NCBI GenBank assembly: GCA_030638665.1
Contig: DAOWEF010000061.1
Coordinates: 1-6,878 of the forward strand
DNA from: Dehalococcoidia bacterium
Lineage (GTDB): Bacteria; Chloroflexota; Dehalococcoidia; E44-bin15
DNA length: 6,878 nucleotides
Reading direction: 5' to 3'
Below the pieces are notes generated by a model, which searched no databases, was not told the origin of the DNA, and was given only the letters and a program-made list of their open reading frames with translations. Positions 5,578-6,878 of this stretch are shown in pieces (position 1 is the first letter of the stretch; every line of letters begins with the position of its first letter). Made by a program: the position numbers and the translations under genes.

Positions 5578-6696
5578 TTGCATATCGCGCATTTGAGCCT
5601 GACCAACTTCCGTAATTACGAGCGCCTGGAGTTCGACCTCCCGCCTCACCTAATGGTGCTTCAGGGCGATAATGCTCAGGGGAAGACCAACCTCCTTGAA
5701 GCGATCTACCTCCTGGCCACCGCCAAATCCCATCGCGCCACTGCGGAGCGGGAGCTGATTAACTGGTCCGCCCCAATGGAGGGGCTCTCGGTGGCTCGCT
5801 TGCTGGCCCAGGTTCAAAAAAGGACAGAGAACATTCGGGTGGAGCTCGCCTTCAGGGCGGCATATCCCAGCCCTGAGTCACATGTGCAAAAGCGGATTAA
5901 AATAAATGGCGTGCCCCGCCGCGCCATTGACCTCGTCGGTCAGGTTAATGTGGTGCTCTTTAGCTCCCAGGACATCGATCTTATTGGCAGTGCTCCCTCG
6001 CTGCGTCGCCGTTACCTGGACATGACAAACTCCCAGGTCAATTCTCGATACCTCCGCGCCCTCCAGCGGTACAATAAGGTGCTCCTGCAGCGAAATCACC
6101 TCCTAAGGTTGATCGGGGAGCGGCGCGCCGAGGGGAGCCAGCTTGATTTTTGGGACCAGGAATTGCTGGAACATGGCTCCTATCTCATCGCGCAGCGTCA
6201 GCTCATGGTGGCTGAGCTCAACGACCTGGCTCAGCCGATCCACTACCAGCTCACTGCGGAGCAGGAGAAATTGAGGATGACCTATCTGCCCAGCGTAGGC
6301 GCAACGGATTTTGGGGATAGACTTCGAGATGTTCGAAAAAAGGAGATCGCTCAGGGGATGAGCCTGGTTGGTCCTCATCGGGATGACTTGGCGTTCCTGA
6401 TAGGCGATGTCAATATGAATGTTTATGGCTCCCGGGGCCAGCAGCGCACTATCGCCCTCTCCCTAAAGCTCGCCGAGGCTCGCTTCATGCGCTCCAAAAT
6501 AGCTGATGAGCCCATCCTGCTTTTGGACGATATGCTTTCCGAGCTCGATGCGGAGCGGCGCCATCACCTACTGGGGTCCGTTGCCTCTTATCAGCAGGTG
6601 GTGATCACCGCCACCGATCTCGACCGCTTCGATCCCGGCTTTCTGGCTGAGGCGGCGCTATTTCGGGTTAGCGAGGGAAGTATTGAGCCCCTCTAG
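5578..6696 (+). CDS. recF: DNA replication and repair protein RecF
   Basis: RecF is a cytoplasmic SMC/ABC-like ATPase that binds gapped DNA and, with RecO and RecR, helps load RecA on single-stranded gaps. From the TTG start the product is 372 residues, the normal size, and begins MHIAHLSLTNFRNYERLEF, matching the conserved family start. The Walker A motif is GDNAQGKT (residues 30-37). The family block GPHRDDL is at 265-271, the ABC-type signature SRGQQR at 285-290 and Walker B plus D-loop LLLDDMLSELD at 314-324. All motifs are intact. A longer version from GTG 5539 (385 residues) is unlikely because its extra residues do not fit the family and it lacks a ribosome binding site. In many bacteria recF sits between dnaN and gyrB; here neither is adjacent, since a DUF362 gene precedes it and a convergent gene follows. 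Confidence 0.97.
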   Translation: MHIAHLSLTNFRNYERLEFDLPPHLMVLQGDNAQGKTNLLEAIYLLATAKSHRATAERELINWSAPMEGLSVARLLAQVQKRTENIRVELAFRAAYPSPESHVQKRIKINGVPRRAIDLVGQVNVVLFSSQDIDLIGSAPSLRRRYLDMTNSQVNSRYLRALQRYNKVLLQRNHLLRLIGERRAEGSQLDFWDQELLEHGSYLIAQRQLMVAELNDLAQPIHYQLTAEQEKLRMTYLPSVGATDFGDRLRDVRKKEIAQGMSLVGPHRDDLAFLIGDVNMNVYGSRGQQRTIALSLKLAEARFMRSKIADEPILLLDDMLSELDAERRHHLLGSVASYQQVVITATDLDRFDPGFLAEAALFRVSEGSIEPL

Positions 6697-6736
6697 CAGG
6701 TTGCCTATCGTGGAATGGGTGGCTAGCGTGGCTTGG

Positions 6737-6877
6737 CTAGGGCGAGATACTGTTTATGATTGACATTGCTTGCGCTTCATCCTCAGAAGTCGCATCATAG
6801 ATAGTATAGATGTCAATGCAGGTTGAGTCCAGAACGAAAACTATCTCCATCTCATACCAATCCATGTCCGAGTCATA
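6737..6877 (-). CDS. C-terminal end of an unrecognised minus-strand gene
   Basis: The minus strand is open from the right edge to a TAG at 6739-6737, giving 46 residues that contain DWYEMEIVFVLDS and end in INSISP. The composition is acidic (Asp and Glu rich) and alternates hydrophobic and polar residues, as in a beta strand followed by a helix, and looks like real protein rather than a shadow. The start lies beyond the window. It converges on recF with 40 bases between the stops. I do not recognise the family. Confidence 0.45.
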   Translation of the reverse strand, partial: YDSDMDWYEMEIVFVLDSTCIDIYTIYDATSEDEAQAMSIINSISP

Positions 6878-6878
6878 C

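Noticed and set aside
1..6878. CRISPR array, tRNA, rRNA or complete insertion sequence
   Set aside because: No regularly spaced repeats, no cloverleaf with a CCA-end region and no transposase were found on reading both strands.

Overview
The window looks like a piece of an anaerobic bacterial chromosome, with mid-to-high GC coding sequence and accessory-type redox genes. The mix is compatible with Chloroflexota (Dehalococcoidia-like), or less likely a deltaproteobacterial lineage: a DMSO-reductase-family molybdoenzyme with no export signal, a four-cluster ferredoxin subunit, a DUF362 protein, and recF with a TTG start away from dnaN and gyrB. This placement is an inference from gene content; the window holds no rRNA or other taxonomic marker.

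Left half (1-3649), minus strand: an apparent four-gene operon. It runs from a good extended -10 promoter (3641-3649) through a VOC/glyoxalase-fold protein (3049-3528), a DmsB-type 4x[4Fe-4S] electron-transfer subunit (2384-2956), a DmsA-type molybdopterin oxidoreductase (185-2372) and the start of an NAD(P)-binding Rossmann/SDR protein (1-179, cut by the window edge). The catalytic subunit is interrupted near its N-terminus by a run of nine Gs (coding strand). With eight Gs the natural ATG, its ribosome binding site and a perfect CxxxCxxxC...C cluster motif fall into one 728-residue frame. This is either a sequence error or a genuine homopolymer switch. Neither redox subunit has a Tat leader and no membrane anchor gene is seen, so the complex is probably cytoplasmic. 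The VOC and SDR genes suggest conversion of a particular organic substrate rather than simple respiration.

Middle (3650-4394): about 750 bases without a convincing gene. The left part has a perfect 12-base palindrome placed like an operator, followed by a cluster of GC-rich inverted repeats of interspersed-palindrome type. The right part has a second extended -10 motif that could drive the plus-strand gene downstream.

Right half (4395-6878): a plus-strand DUF362 protein, a possible 45-codon ORF coupled to its stop by a GTGA overlap, then recF (DNA repair ATPase). A minus-strand gene, seen only as its last 46 codons, converges on recF at the right edge.
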